Shown: one piece after another, positions 63,103 through 64,000 of the stretch
Numbering within the stretch: position 1 is the stretch's first letter
Layout: the number at the start of each line of letters is the position of its first letter
NCBI RefSeq assembly: GCF_006491595.2
Contig: NZ_VEVQ02000001.1
Span: forward strand, 186,001-250,000
Direction of reading: 5' to 3'
DNA length: 64,000 nucleotides
DNA from: Flavobacterium jejuense
GTDB taxonomy: Bacteria; Bacteroidota; Bacteroidia; Flavobacteriales; Flavobacteriaceae
Program-made: the position numbers and the translations under genes
The notes under the pieces: model-generated
Told to the model about the DNA's origin: nothing
The model's database searches: none
Seen by the model: only the letters and a program-made list of their open reading frames with translations

Positions 63103-64000
63103 TGCATCCAAAATTTTAGACAAATTTATAATTAATTTTGATAATAATGAGTTCGATATTGTATCGGGCTCATTTTGTTTAAATTTGATTTAATTCTTTG
63201 ATTGTTGTAATAGATTATATACTGTTTAATTTCTTTTTTAAGTTGTTCTATTGATTTGATTTTTTGCGTGTAAAACATTTCTGATTTTAATATTCCGAAG
63301 AAGTTTTCAATAATTGCATTATCCAAGCAATTTCCTTTTCTTGACATACTTTGTTTGATTCCTTTTCTCTTTAGTAATTTTTGGTATTGTTTCATTTGAT
63401 ATTGCTAACCTTGATCTGAATGGAGTATCAAATTAGTATTATTTGGTATTTTCTTAAATGCTTTTTTAAACATTGTTACAACTTGACTAAATACAGGTCT
63501 ATCTGTTAATTCATAACTAATTATTTCTTGATTAAACAAGTCAATTATTGGTGATAAATACAATTTGTTTCCAGAGACATTAAATTCAGTTATATCAGTT
63601 GCCCATTTTTGATTTGGAGCCGAAGCTTTAAAATTACGTTCCAAAATATTTGGTGCTATTTTACCATTCTCACCTCTGTATGATTTGTGTTTTTTGATCC
63701 TAATAATACTTTTTAGTCCTAATGTTTTCATTAGTTTCAAAAATGTTTTGTGATTGATAATTATTCCTTTGTTTTGAAGTTCATTAGTTATTCGTCTATA
63801 ACCATAACGCCCTTTATGCTTGTGATAAATAGAGATAATGAGTTCTTTAATTAATTTGTATTTGTCGATTAGTTGCTGTTTTTTTTCATAGTAATAATAA
63901 CTACTTCGTGCCATATTGATATGATTTAATAAAATATTTAAATCATATTGATGCCTTAATTCTATTATGACTTGCGCTTTATGTTTTTGATTTCTTCGGC
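63103..64000 (-). mobile_element. IS3-family insertion sequence, partial (runs off the window)
   Basis: The left end is set at TGCATCCAAAATTTTAGAC (starting TG, as usual for IS3-family tips). A transposase on the minus strand fills the rest. The other end and the target duplication lie outside the window. Confidence 0.8.
63132..64000 (-). pseudogene. IS3-family transposase (OrfB), interrupted by an in-frame stop
   Basis: The minus-strand frame is open from the window edge to 63408 and again from 63404 to 63132. N-terminal part: LRHQYDLNILLNHINMARSSYYY, HKGRYGYRRITNEL. The DDE triad is visible: WATDITEF, ILHSDQG and NAIIENFFGILKSEMF. A single TAG (63405-63407) stands exactly where the family has Trp (HSDQGW followed by QYQ), so a TGG to TAG change splits it. 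It overlaps the end of a possible OrfA (about 63965-64000, reading KNIKRKS before TAA) in another frame, as expected for IS3 frameshifting. Inactive unless read through. Confidence 0.85.

Overview
The window is AT-rich chromosomal DNA from a member of the Flavobacteriaceae (Flavobacterium-like Bacteroidota). The signs are a protein with a type IX secretion C-terminal sorting domain, -7 promoter elements of the TAnnTTTG type instead of sigma70 boxes, a RimB-RimK fusion, a LETM1-related protein, and single-gene units separated by short hairpin terminators. No rRNA, tRNA, CRISPR array or prophage was recognised. Most of the window is core metabolism; the accessory parts are about 5.5-10.4 kb and an IS3-type element running off the right end.

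Layout. 1-3.7 kb: the 3' end of menC, a small lipoprotein, MiaE, a glycosyltransferase and a zinc-ribbon Nudix hydrolase. 3.7-10.4 kb: a 7TM-DISM histidine kinase with its LuxR-type response regulator, then a frameshifted secreted protein, a shortened copy of the regulator, a PLP decarboxylase and a 140-residue protein of unknown function. Three of these downstream genes carry the same inverted repeat (ATGAGTA-N4-TACCTAT) at exactly the same distance from a -7 element, so the block looks like a local regulon of the adjacent two-component system. 10.4-16.2 kb: a YkgJ-type protein, an SRPBCC/effector-binding protein, a MazG-like enzyme, IlvE, a DUF4920/haem-motif lipoprotein pair and MnmD. 16.2-23 kb: OxyR divergent from Dps, a SulP transporter with beta-carbonic anhydrase, a LETM1-related protein and a cation/proton antiporter.

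23.3-31.6 kb is a fatty-acid degradation block: marR-fadN-fadA-(four-helix-bundle gene)-fadE, plus a separate acyl-CoA synthetase. Both transcription units carry a perfect 26-bp palindrome with the core TATGCATGCATA, which points to one MarR repressor for both. 31.9-39.5 kb: an LTA-synthase-like phosphotransferase with a Cys-phosphatase, a TetR/ABC1-kinase/TIGR03643 cluster, an ArsR regulator with a luciferase-like oxidoreductase, and YebC. 39.7-43 kb: a CHASE/PAS hybrid-type kinase with a single-domain receiver. 43-47 kb: an S41 protease, GcvT and an L,D-transpeptidase.

47.2-52.2 kb is the thrABC operon on the minus strand. Upstream of it lies a 29-codon ORF, not previously marked, that ends in a run of Thr and Ile codons, follows a good promoter and is followed by hairpins: a candidate thr attenuation leader in a flavobacterium. 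52.3-63 kb: HutH, DUF1304 and TMEM175-like membrane proteins, the RimB-RimK fusion, ClpC, GyrA and a TPR protein. 63.1-64 kb: an IS3-type transposase interrupted by one amber codon, inserted into what looks like the terminator of the TPR gene.
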